A stretch of DNA of 8,320 nucleotides from Bdellovibrionaceae bacterium UBA2316 (GCA_002345205.1 DDVI01000143.1:163-8482); one strand, 5' to 3'. Numbered from the stretch's first letter, positions 1-6,700 are shown. Notes: generated from the letters alone by a model not told the origin. Numbers and translations: made by a program.

Positions 1-240
1 TCCCACAACATTTGGAACGATATCTATAAATTAACACGACGTTTGAAGCCATCGAAAATCTTTAAAATGGGCTCAATTTCTAAAGAAGAGTTAATAGATC
101 TAAACCCGGACATTAGGAAATCTATTCAAGTAGATGCTTTATTACCGAAAGGTTTTATTCTGTTTATTCATCCTGAAAAAATTTCTCAGCTAGAGAACAC
201 TCGCGGACAAGACGTCGCGAATACTCCCGTGGCCAACTAA
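1..240 (+). CDS. C-terminal fragment of a probable lytic transglycosylase-like cell-wall protein (partial, 5' end outside window)
   Basis: The frame is open from the first base of the window (SHNIWNDIYK...) to TAA at 238-240, giving the last 79 residues of a gene that begins upstream. The TTG at 43 is probably an internal Leu codon, because the sequence before it reads as ordinary protein. Visible: a segment with the pattern EELIDLNPDIRKS, then LLPKGFILFIHP, then a hydrophilic tail. In secreted lytic transglycosylases the region after the catalytic SLT domain often has the form 'eLxxLNPxxR...xxPxGyxLxxP', where a LysM-like or substrate-facing segment follows the lysozyme fold. This matches that form, but the catalytic domain lies outside the window, so the assignment is an inference from a short stretch. 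The gene meets the exonuclease gene tail to tail with overlapping stop codons and no terminator between them. Confidence 0.5.
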   Translation, partial: SHNIWNDIYKLTRRLKPSKIFKMGSISKEELIDLNPDIRKSIQVDALLPKGFILFIHPEKISQLENTRGQDVANTPVAN

Positions 241-1154
241 GTATATTCAATATGAACATCAGAGATATATTCTAATTTATATCTCTTTGATTTCTGTTCT
301 TTATCGTCAACATCTACGGCTTGTAAGTAATCACCATCTGGAGATCTGACTACTCCTTGAGGTAACAGCTTACGAGTTTCGTTCTTTTTTTCACCTTTTG
401 AGTAACGAAGCAGAACTAATTTATCAGCCTCAACCGCTTGGATAAGTGTTTTAACATCGGCATTTTTATGGTTTAGTAAAAAGAAATTGTCCCAAACCAA
501 GCGTTTGCCTTGAACTACAATCACGTCCTCTAAAGTTGCGTTCGGACTCATTCGTTCCAGGCATTTGTTAAATACCATCATACACGAACGCGCATCTTCA
601 TACGCGCGATGTGCAGCTAAGCTGTTAAATTGAAAATGCTTAACCAGTGTTTGCAATTTGTGATCGATAGTTTCCGGAATTAATTTTCTAGAAATCAAAC
701 TTGTGCACAATACAGGTAAATGAAGCGACTTCATGCGTGCTCGCTCAAATTCAACAGACAAAAAACCCATGTCAAATGGCGCATGATGAGCCACCGGAAT
801 TGCATCCGACATAAATGTTTTAATTTCTTGCAGATGGATCCCGATCAACGGCGAGTTAGCCACCATTTCATTCGTAATACCATGAATACCAATTATAAAA
901 TCCGTCATCGGACGGCGAGGCTTGAATAGAAATTCGATACGATCGACTTCTTTTCCACCGTGCCATTTGACGGCGCCAAATTCCACTATGTCTTCTTTGA
1001 TAGGAAATGCGCCCGAAGTTTCGGTATCAAATGCTACAAAAGCTAAATCCGAAATTTTAGTTTTCAACGCTGTCGGCGTATCTAAACTGGATAGTGGTGA
1101 TGTAGTTGGTACTATAGTCTGAGTATCTGAGGGATTGTTATTCTCTTTGTTCAT
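237..1154 (-). CDS. DEDDh-family 3'-5' exonuclease (DnaQ/Pol III epsilon-like) with C-terminal WYL-like domain
   Basis: 305 residues. Residues 1-35 are a Ser/Thr/Pro-rich linker. Residues 38-200 form a DnaQ-like exonuclease with all acidic metal ligands: D43 and E45 in FDTETSG (Exo I), D128 in AHHAPFDMGFL (Exo II), and H182 and D187 in AHRAYEDA (Exo III). The histidine makes it the DEDDh subtype, which removes nucleotides from 3' ends of DNA or RNA using two Mg ions. IHGITNEMV (90-98) is also typical of the epsilon group. Residues 235-303 do not belong to the nuclease. They follow the WYL pattern: an initial helix with LIQAV, then LVLLRYS, a basic stretch leading to LLPQGVV, then GDYLQAVDVDD and RYKLEYISDV. 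WYL folds bind ligands or nucleic acid, so this domain may guide or control the nuclease. It is probably a stand-alone cytoplasmic repair or processing nuclease, not the replicative proofreading subunit. The start ATG is preceded by an AAGAGA-like weak ribosome site. Nuclease call is strong; WYL call is moderate. Confidence 0.88.
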   Translation of the reverse strand: MNKENNNPSDTQTIVPTTSPLSSLDTPTALKTKISDLAFVAFDTETSGAFPIKEDIVEFGAVKWHGGKEVDRIEFLFKPRRPMTDFIIGIHGITNEMVANSPLIGIHLQEIKTFMSDAIPVAHHAPFDMGFLSVEFERARMKSLHLPVLCTSLISRKLIPETIDHKLQTLVKHFQFNSLAAHRAYEDARSCMMVFNKCLERMSPNATLEDVIVVQGKRLVWDNFFLLNHKNADVKTLIQAVEADKLVLLRYSKGEKKNETRKLLPQGVVRSPDGDYLQAVDVDDKEQKSKRYKLEYISDVHIEYT

Positions 1155-1196
1155 TTTTCTCTTTTAAACTCGACTATTTTGATAAATAATTAAGCC
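1155..1196. promoter_or_regulatory. 42-base divergent gap between exonuclease and porin-like genes
   Basis: The two start codons face away from each other across only 42 AT-rich bases, so the promoters of both genes must overlap each other or reach into the opposite coding region. On the minus side a purine run (AAAAGAGAAAA) sits directly before the exonuclease ATG. On the plus side no convincing Shine-Dalgarno sequence precedes the porin ATG. No -10/-35 pair stands out. Confidence 0.4.
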
Positions 1197-1919
1197 ATGA
1201 ACCTTTCTATGCGGTCTAGCAATAGCACTTTCAATGTTTTAACTCTAGTAATATTTGCTATTTTTTTATCATCAGCATCTGTTCATGCACAAATAAGTCG
1301 AGACAATAAGGGTGAAAATCAAACAGAAGGTTCGGCTTCTATTTTATCGCATTTTGTTCACCATGGGTTAAGCCAAACTAATAAAGATCCAAGTCTGCAA
1401 ACGTCGTTATTTATGAATATCGGACCACAGTTTCGCCTTGGCTTGTGGGGCTCTAACGTCAGCTATGAAGGACAAGACAACCATATTGTTATTAAAATTC
1501 CATTTGAGCTTAAACTAGAGTTTAACAAAGACGTGAATCTAACAATTGGTTACTCATTAAACCAATATTTCAAAAGCCGCATTCGTGATGGCAACACGAC
1601 TAGCCTAAACTTGGATGTATTCGATTACTTGATTATTCATGAAATCGAATCGAACTGGGAAGGTACCGAAACCAAATCAAAGTACTTTGCCTTCAATAAA
1701 ACGTTCAAGATCAGCAACGACTTCTTATGGGAAAATCAGATCGGATACACGGTATTAAGCGTAGAAAACTTACAAAATTACTTCGATTTAAGTACCGGGA
1801 TAGCTGGTAAAATGAACCGCCTAACGTACAAACTTATAGTTACAGCGACCTCAAATCCCGGACAATTCAACGGTGCTGGTGATGTTTTTGGCGTCTTTAG
1901 CGTCGGTTTTGGCTTCTAA
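1197..1919 (+). CDS. TorF-family (TIGR02001/Gcw_chp) putative outer-membrane porin
   Basis: 240 residues. Residues 1-31 are a Sec signal peptide: basic M5-R6 region, hydrophobic core at 13-26, and a VHA|Q cleavage site after A31. The mature part begins EGSASILSHFVHHGLSQTNKDPSLQ (44-68), followed by LGLWGSNVSY (81-90). This corresponds to the TIGR02001 signature, in which an early strand carries 'RGxSQT', the next reads 'G.W.SNV', and repeated amphipathic strands follow. Alternating hydrophobic and polar residues continue to a terminal phenylalanine (SVGFGF), the usual signal for outer-membrane barrel assembly. The expected role is a channel or structural barrel in the outer membrane; the substrate is unknown. 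The ATG at 1197 is preceded in frame by TAA at 1191-1193, so the start is there or at M5 (1209). Neither has a clear Shine-Dalgarno site. The gene stands alone, divergent from the exonuclease and 186 bases before the helicase. Confidence 0.75.
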   Translation: MNLSMRSSNSTFNVLTLVIFAIFLSSASVHAQISRDNKGENQTEGSASILSHFVHHGLSQTNKDPSLQTSLFMNIGPQFRLGLWGSNVSYEGQDNHIVIKIPFELKLEFNKDVNLTIGYSLNQYFKSRIRDGNTTSLNLDVFDYLIIHEIESNWEGTETKSKYFAFNKTFKISNDFLWENQIGYTVLSVENLQNYFDLSTGIAGKMNRLTYKLIVTATSNPGQFNGAGDVFGVFSVGFGF

Positions 1920-2105
1920 AGGCTGTATTTTCTCATTTTTACCCGATAAAAAAGACAAAATTATTTTATAACTGGGAATTTCCCGGTATTTACTGTAGAT
2001 TGCGCACTACTAAATAAACGAGAGCGTTTGAAACGTTACATAGTGAAGCCGACTCAGATGCCCTCGACACATAGAACAGGTTGCGACTTGTTTGAAAGAG
2101 GTACT
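1920..2105. promoter_or_regulatory. Intergenic region before the DEAD-box helicase, with inverted repeat and candidate promoter
   Basis: This is the longest non-coding stretch once the helicase start is set at 2106. It holds an AT-only hairpin (TTTTTA, CCCGA loop, TAAAAA) at about 1935-1952. A stronger inverted repeat lies at 1971-1987 (ACTGGGAA, central T, TTCCCGGT, one G-T pair). Neither is followed by a T-run, so neither looks like a Rho-independent terminator for the porin gene. A possible sigma70-type pair follows: TTTACT at 1989-1994, a 16-base spacer, then TAAATA at 2011-2016. That would place the transcript start near 2023 and leave an untranslated leader of about 80 bases. The promoter match is modest and should be read as a candidate only. 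Confidence 0.3.
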
Positions 2106-3830
2106 ATGAGTTCGTTCGAAGACTTAGGCTTATCGCCTGAGCTGATCACCCATTTGGAAGGCATTGGTTTCGTTGCTCCAACGGAAATTCAAACAAAAGC
2201 AATCCCAATATTATTAAAACATGAAGGCGATTTTATCGGTTTAGCCGCAACAGGTACTGGTAAAACAGCAGCGTTCGGTCTACCCATGATCGAACAATTG
2301 GACATGTCCAAGAAAGTCCCACAAGCTTTGATCCTAAGCCCAACTCGAGAATTAGCACTACAAATCGTTGAGCAGTTAAAGACTCTTTCTACGTTCAAAA
2401 AAATGAAAGTAGCGGCGATTTACGGTGGTTCTAGCTACCGCACTCAAATCGATGAAGTCAGACGTGGAGCTCACGTGATCGTGGCGACTCCAGGTCGTTT
2501 GATCGATTTATTAGATCAAGGTGTTTTCCATATCCGTGAATTAAAAACTTTAGTTCTGGATGAAGCCGATGAAATGATCTCTATGGGTTTCCGTGATTCT
2601 TTAGAAGAAATCTTGGAACAAACTCATGCGGAAAAACAAGACGGTGAAGAAAAAGGTGCTAAGCAACGTCGTGCCGGTTGCCGAACATGGTTATTCTCTG
2701 CGACGATGAGTCCAGCGATCAAAAAGATCACTAGCCTTTACTTGAATGATCCAACACTAGTTGAAGTTCAAAGAAAAGGTAACTTATCTGAACAAATCAC
2801 GCAGCTTTACTTCACAGTAAAAGAAGATTTGAAATTAAAAGCGTTAACTCACTTATTAGATGCTTTAAATGATTTCTACGGCATCATCTTCTGCGAAACT
2901 AAAATGAAGTGTGCGCAAATCGAACAAGAGTTAAATAAAAAAGGTTACCACGTTGAATCTCTTCACGGCGACAAGAGCCAAAAAGAACGTGAGTGGACAT
3001 TAAAACGTTTCAAAAACAAAGATGTCAAAGTCATCGTAGCTACGGACGTAGCCGCACGTGGTTTGGACATTTCTGATTTAACTCACGTAGTGAATTATTC
3101 ACTTCCATGGGATGTTGAGTCTTATGTTCACCGTATCGGTCGTACAGGTCGTAACGGTAAAACTGGCTTCTCTTATACTTTAGTTTCTCCGCGTGAATTA
3201 TCTTTGTTAAAAACAGTTCAGCAAAAAACAAAAGCTAACTTGATCAAGGGTAACATCCCAACATTAGCAGAAGTTTTAAATCACAAGCTTAAAACAGCAA
3301 GTGAAACAATATTGAACCTTAAAGGTGGTTTAAAAGAATCACTAAAGGAAAGCTTCAAGGTATCTGCTGAATTTCAAGCATTGAATGATTTAACTAAAGA
3401 AGAGTTAATCTTTAGGGTTTTAGCTTCTAAAGTAGATGCCTCTGCTAGCGATTACGAAGTTCCCTTCGATTTCTTGAATGGTCGTATTCCTCGCGAAATG
3501 GATCCTAACTTCAAAGCTGGCAGCTATGGCAGCCGTGGTCCTCGCACGGATTCACGCCCTGGCTTCATGCGCGGTGATCGTCGTCGCGAACGCTCGAACT
3601 CGATTCACTTTGCTAAAGATCGTTTTGCAAAACGCGGTGAAGAAGCGCCGACATCATTCCGTGATCGTGATCGCAGTGAAGAACGCCCAGAGCGTTCTGA
3701 ACGCAGCGAGCGCAGTGAAGGTCGTGGTGAACGCGGTGGCTTCAGCCGTCGCCCACGCAGCGGTGGATCAATGCCACCTCCCCGTCGTGATGGGGCTCCT
3801 TCACAACGCAGAACACGTACATTTGAATAA
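2106..3830 (+). CDS. DEAD-box ATP-dependent RNA helicase, DeaD/CsdA-like
   Basis: 574 residues from the ATG at 2106, which has a strong ribosome site (AAAGAGGT, 4 bases away). The in-frame TTG at 2028 would add 26 residues with no family counterpart. RecA domain 1 holds the Q motif (F4, PTEIQ 25-29), Walker A ATGTGKT (48-54), PTREL (79-83), GG (107-108), TPGR (128-131), DEAD (152-155) and SAT (198-200). Domain 2 holds IIFCET (260-265), RGLD (318-321) and HRIGRTGR (342-349). All are intact, so ATP-driven RNA unwinding is expected. Residues 384-442 (IPTLAEV... to ELIFRVLASKV) resemble the region after the core in DeaD/CsdA proteins, but the DbpA-type RNA-binding domain is not evident. In its place is a disordered Arg/Gly/Ser tail (about 470-574), likely an RNA-binding tether. 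A charged insert (about 174-191, EKQDGEEKGAKQRR) lies between DEAD and SAT. Likely roles are ribosome assembly, mRNA decay or cold adaptation; the exact paralog is not certain. Confidence 0.93.
   Translation: MSSFEDLGLSPELITHLEGIGFVAPTEIQTKAIPILLKHEGDFIGLAATGTGKTAAFGLPMIEQLDMSKKVPQALILSPTRELALQIVEQLKTLSTFKKMKVAAIYGGSSYRTQIDEVRRGAHVIVATPGRLIDLLDQGVFHIRELKTLVLDEADEMISMGFRDSLEEILEQTHAEKQDGEEKGAKQRRAGCRTWLFSATMSPAIKKITSLYLNDPTLVEVQRKGNLSEQITQLYFTVKEDLKLKALTHLLDALNDFYGIIFCETKMKCAQIEQELNKKGYHVESLHGDKSQKEREWTLKRFKNKDVKVIVATDVAARGLDISDLTHVVNYSLPWDVESYVHRIGRTGRNGKTGFSYTLVSPRELSLLKTVQQKTKANLIKGNIPTLAEVLNHKLKTASETILNLKGGLKESLKESFKVSAEFQALNDLTKEELIFRVLASKVDASASDYEVPFDFLNGRIPREMDPNFKAGSYGSRGPRTDSRPGFMRGDRRRERSNSIHFAKDRFAKRGEEAPTSFRDRDRSEERPERSERSERSEGRGERGGFSRRPRSGGSMPPPRRDGAPSQRRTRTFE
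3660..3740 (+). repeat. Low-complexity Arg/Glu/Ser/Gly repeat tract inside the helicase tail
   Basis: Codons 519-545 of the helicase encode imperfect repeats of the form (D/E)-R-S-E, including ERSERSERSE-like runs, ending in RGERGG. At base level the tract is built from repeated CGCAGTGAA, GAACGC and GAGCG units. Such tracts expand and contract by slippage, so the length probably varies between strains. RG/RS-rich tails in DEAD-box proteins are known to bind RNA and promote phase separation; here that is inference. Confidence 0.7.
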
Positions 3831-3838
3831 GTAAGACG

Positions 3839-3869
3839 AAAAAACCGGTGGGACTCACCGGTTTTTTTT
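3839..3869. terminator. Bidirectional Rho-independent terminator
   Basis: A perfect 7-base stem (ACCGGTG at 3844-3850, CACCGGT at 3856-3862) encloses a 5-base loop GGACT. Six A residues (3839-3844) lie on one side and eight T residues (3862-3869) on the other, so the stem can extend by A-T pairs and a U-tract exists on both strands. It begins 9 bases after the helicase stop. On the minus strand it directly follows the lipoprotein stop codon (3870-3868), which is itself partly inside the A/T tract. It should stop transcripts from both converging units. Confidence 0.92.
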
Positions 3870-4494
3870 ATTCTCGTTTAAAAATTGCTCCTGGCGTATT
3901 ATGCCGTTTCTCTGGGGTTGTTCCGTCATAGATCTTATCTTTATCTTCTTCGCCTAGCTGGATATTGGCGCCAGTGACCTTAACCATCGAATAGATCGTC
4001 CGATTGGTTTTAATTCCGCTCATGCAGTTCCTATCACTGATATTTTTTTCTTCGTTCACTAACCAGTCCGTAAATCCGCAGTAGGCCGACGTGTTAAATA
4101 GATTTGCTGTATCTTGATCGTAAACTGTTTGAGTAATAGCCGTCGCAACGACGTCGATATTGTACCAGTCGTCTTTAGCGTCGCTGGATATGTCGAATTT
4201 CATTTTGAATCTCAGAATACTTCGCTCGGGGCCCGAGCACGTTCCATTATTGTAGTCTTTTACATAAGACTCCATTGAGCTTCCTTTAATCGTAACAAAT
4301 TGATGGCCGCTATAACGGTACTCTCCGCCTCCGCCCCAATCATCACATTTGCCAGATGTCCAATTTCCTTGAAGTGCAGGGACAACTACACCTTGTTTTT
4401 CTGGTGACACGGCTAAAGCGTCGTTAGAACCCTTATTGCAGGCTACCAAAACTGCCGATGAGCACACCAAGACAAAAATCATTCCTAATTTCAT
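3868..4494 (-). CDS. Small secreted lipoprotein, lipocalin-like in outline, third gene of the regulator cassette
   Basis: 208 residues. The N-terminus is a lipoprotein signal: K2, a hydrophobic core at 5-17, and lipobox L16-V17-A18-C19. The +2 residue is Asn, not Asp, so sorting to the outer membrane is plausible. The mature protein starts with about 20 flexible residues, then LQGNWTSGKC (41-50), which resembles the opening strand of lipocalin-like small lipoproteins ('LxGxWxSxxC'). Alternating strands follow, ending with KIYDGTTPEKRHNTPGAIFKRE. Four more cysteines (50, 86, 139, 157) could form two disulfides in the periplasm or outside. No enzyme motif is visible. The start codon overlaps the stop codon of the metallopeptidase gene by one base (TAATG), with a near-ideal Shine-Dalgarno sequence inside that gene's last codons, so the two are translated together. 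The fold is an inference; no named family is claimed. Confidence 0.8.
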   Translation of the reverse strand: MKLGMIFVLVCSSAVLVACNKGSNDALAVSPEKQGVVVPALQGNWTSGKCDDWGGGGEYRYSGHQFVTIKGSSMESYVKDYNNGTCSGPERSILRFKMKFDISSDAKDDWYNIDVVATAITQTVYDQDTANLFNTSAYCGFTDWLVNEEKNISDRNCMSGIKTNRTIYSMVKVTGANIQLGEEDKDKIYDGTTPEKRHNTPGAIFKRE

Positions 4495-5921
4495 TATCTC
4501 CTCCTTGAGATTGTCGCCGGCTTTTTTGACAACGGCGGACAGTTATATTTTGCTAAGGTCTGTGAGCTAATTTTTTCTATATCTAGTTTGTAATTTGAAA
4601 TCACATCCACACACAGATTTCCTTTCACGGGTTTTCTGAGCGTGGTAGCCCACTCGACATTTGGCAATGAAGCGGCTACCAAATAATTGAAGGCATCATC
4701 GGCATATTTAGTTACTGGGTCCATTTGAGTCATTTCTTGTAGATGCTGTCGCTCAAGACTGTGAGCTTCCATTTCCATATCAAAAATCTTATCATCGTCG
4801 CAGCCTGAATTAAACGGAGTCTGAAGAGCATGCACAAGCTCATGAACGACATCAGCTCCTATTCTCCATGTTTGACTTACAATTGGTATTGTTAACTCAC
4901 CACTATTTCCCAAATGAATAAATGCAGCGTGGTTTAATTTTCCACCAAGAATCGATGGGACAAAATTTATTTTCAAATGAGGAAGTAAACTCTCTGGACT
5001 ATAAAAGGCAGAATATTCATCAAATCCATAGCGAGCCATCAGTTGGCGGCGTAAACTTTGACTTGTTGGCGTTTTATTTACACTACTCCAAGCCAACATT
5101 CGAGTCGTCGTTTCATTTCTGTAATACGTATTCTTAATTCCCGAAAACATTCGCATCAACTGCATATTCTGATTTGATCTTAACTCGCTGGCTAATTTTG
5201 CAATTGGCAAATCACTCTTCTCAAAAGCGACTGGTAAAATAATTCTCCAAACAGGGGCCGCTGAGTTATCCACTACCGTTTGAACAAAGTAAGGCCGATC
5301 ACGCTCTTGGATAGAAAGCGAAATATAAACAAAATCTGTAGGAACTGGTTCGGGCCTAAAATAGATACTTCGAGGATAGCCGATTGCGTTCATTCCATCT
5401 TGCAGATTATAGCCAATATAGGAACCGGCAGGGTCTATGTTGATAAAGAATGATCCTATTGGCAAAGTACCAAACTTTTCTTCCGAAGAGCCGTACGACT
5501 TAGAGTACTTAACCTCTCCATTACTTCGATACAAAACTCGATCAGTGTCTTCATTGATAACTAATGTCTGCAACGACGTTTTAGGATTTTTATCGGCAAC
5601 ACCTAAACTGCATACTAGATACTTGCTATTTTCTAGCATAACTCGATAGGCATTCCAGTTTTGATCTGGCAAATAAATGATATTAATTTTATCTGGAATA
5701 TCGCCTTTTACCTTCAATCGATTCAGATCTTTAGCATCGCACTTACGTAAACCCACTTTCTTATACTGAATACCTTCTACGACTCCGAAATCATCAGGCA
5801 GCTTTACCTTTAGCAGGGGCAATTTGCGGATAAACCAATCCCCACCATTCCCGACAAAACTGCCGCCAGCAAAAACACTCAAGCTAAATACTATGGAAAA
5901 TAGAAAAACTATGCTCCTCAT
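4494..5921 (-). CDS. Exported putative zinc metallopeptidase (HELVH motif), second gene of the regulator cassette
   Basis: 475 residues. Signal peptide 1-18 (MRSIVFLF..., cleavage VFA|GG), then GGSFVGNGGDW, a type of mature N-terminus seen in exported proteins of Bdellovibrio-like bacteria. The middle (about 40-340) is a mixed alpha/beta region I cannot assign. Residues 355-368 read GADVVHELVHALQT, which gives the zinc-binding HExxH motif as H360-E361-x-x-H364. About 20 residues later FDMEMEAHSLERQHL follows, where E383 or E385 could be the third ligand, as in gluzincins. Five cysteines (61, 104, 374, 437, 461) fit an oxidising compartment. The expected role is proteolysis in the periplasm or outside the cell, on an unknown substrate. 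The start overlaps the regulator stop by 4 bases (ATGA) with AAGGGG 5 bases upstream, so translation is coupled to the regulator. Export is clear; peptidase activity rests on one motif. No family name is claimed. Confidence 0.75.
   Translation of the reverse strand: MRSIVFLFSIVFSLSVFAGGSFVGNGGDWFIRKLPLLKVKLPDDFGVVEGIQYKKVGLRKCDAKDLNRLKVKGDIPDKINIIYLPDQNWNAYRVMLENSKYLVCSLGVADKNPKTSLQTLVINEDTDRVLYRSNGEVKYSKSYGSSEEKFGTLPIGSFFINIDPAGSYIGYNLQDGMNAIGYPRSIYFRPEPVPTDFVYISLSIQERDRPYFVQTVVDNSAAPVWRIILPVAFEKSDLPIAKLASELRSNQNMQLMRMFSGIKNTYYRNETTTRMLAWSSVNKTPTSQSLRRQLMARYGFDEYSAFYSPESLLPHLKINFVPSILGGKLNHAAFIHLGNSGELTIPIVSQTWRIGADVVHELVHALQTPFNSGCDDDKIFDMEMEAHSLERQHLQEMTQMDPVTKYADDAFNYLVAASLPNVEWATTLRKPVKGNLCVDVISNYKLDIEKISSQTLAKYNCPPLSKKPATISRRR
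4498..4506 (-). promoter_or_regulatory. Strong Shine-Dalgarno site embedded in the last codons of the metallopeptidase gene
   Basis: On the minus strand AAGGAGGAG sits 5 bases (from AGGAGG) before the lipoprotein ATG. The same bases encode the final Arg-Arg-Arg as AGG AGG AGA, directly before the TAA that overlaps the next ATG. This is the strongest ribosome site in the cassette and suggests the lipoprotein is made in excess of the proteins encoded upstream. Confidence 0.85.
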
Positions 5922-6697
5922 GCAGTCCCCTTGCTTGGAGTTACTCTTTTTTGTACCTGGGTTAACGGAAATAATTGAATCGATAACGTGTAGATTTCAC
6001 TGGCGTCGTCACCTTCCAATTCTTGATTCAATCTATGCTTAAATTCATTTATCAGCGCTTTCACTTTTTTAAGTTTCTTCAAACTTACGGACGTGGTCAT
6101 CGCAGAAAACTCGCGAAGCTCTACGGGAATACTATCAATTTTTTCGCGCGCCAAATCTAAGTTACCTTTGTGATATTTGCGGATAGCAGCCGACGGCACT
6201 TCGGTTTGGGTGACAAGTGGCTTTGCGGTTCTCTTTAGCTTTCCATTTTCAACAGAAACAAATCCCATACGCTGAAGTCGCACCAGAGCGTCCATTACTC
6301 GCGTAGGCTCAACTCCTAGCTCTGCCCCAATCCACCTTGAAGTAGCTACATTCTTTTTTAAAACGGCAAGTTCTAAAATAGCAAAATGAACCCAGTCTGC
6401 GATTAAACTAAACTCTTCTTCGGATAATAAACGAAGTTCTGTTATGGATGTTTTTAGTTTCTTTTTCAATGGAGCAGAATCATCCAGTAACTCCATAGCT
6501 TCAGACGGAGTTAGATTTAACTTTTCAATTAAGTGTTCAGCCAACTTAGGCGTCAGATGTTTTTTGCCATTAATAAGCAAAGACAACTGAGCCGGACTTA
6601 TATTTAACTGGCGAGCAAACGCGCGCAAAGAAAACAACGGATTACGTTCCTTTCTTTGCCCTAACTCTTTGATGAGAATGCTTTGGATGGCCATCAT
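5918..6697 (-). CDS. TIGR02147/DUF4423-family transcriptional regulator, first gene of the cassette
   Basis: 259 residues from the ATG at 6697. A GTG at 6706 and a second ATG at 6694 are also in frame; the GTG lies inside the palindrome and has no ribosome site, so an ATG is preferred. Residues 22-62 form an N-terminal XRE-like helix-turn-helix (FSLRAFARQLNISPAQLSLLINGKKHLT). Residues 89-157 look like a winged-helix region (WIGAELGVEPTRVMDALVRLQRMGFV). The C-terminal part contains REFSAMTTSVSLKKLKK (195-211) and IYTLSIQLFPLT (235-246), which match the conserved end of TIGR02147 proteins. The family forms large paralogous sets in Bdellovibrio and Fibrobacter, and its members often sit beside genes for exported proteins; the signal they sense is not known to me. 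It is co-translated with the metallopeptidase. Palindromes directly in front of the gene suggest it regulates its own operon. Confidence 0.88.
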   Translation of the reverse strand: MMAIQSILIKELGQRKERNPLFSLRAFARQLNISPAQLSLLINGKKHLTPKLAEHLIEKLNLTPSEAMELLDDSAPLKKKLKTSITELRLLSEEEFSLIADWVHFAILELAVLKKNVATSRWIGAELGVEPTRVMDALVRLQRMGFVSVENGKLKRTAKPLVTQTEVPSAAIRKYHKGNLDLAREKIDSIPVELREFSAMTTSVSLKKLKKVKALINEFKHRLNQELEGDDASEIYTLSIQLFPLTQVQKRVTPSKGTA

Positions 6698-6700
6698 AAC

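Noticed and set aside
43..240. A complete 65-residue small protein starting at TTG 43
   Set aside because: The frame is open to the window edge and the residues before it look like ordinary protein, so it is better read as the end of a longer gene.
1935..1987. Rho-independent terminator after the porin gene
   Set aside because: The hairpins are either AT-only or lack a following T-run, so termination cannot be supported.
2028..2105. TTG start that would extend the helicase by 26 residues
   Set aside because: The extension (MKRYIVKPTQMPSTHRTG...) has no counterpart in the family, while the ATG at 2106 has a strong ribosome site and starts right at the Q-motif region (SSFEDLGLS).
3478..3834. 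118-codon plus-strand open frame overlapping the helicase tail
   Set aside because: It is a second-frame reading of the Arg-rich repeat tract. Its Ala/Val/His-rich composition is what CGC/CGT-rich DNA gives when shifted, and it has no ribosome site.
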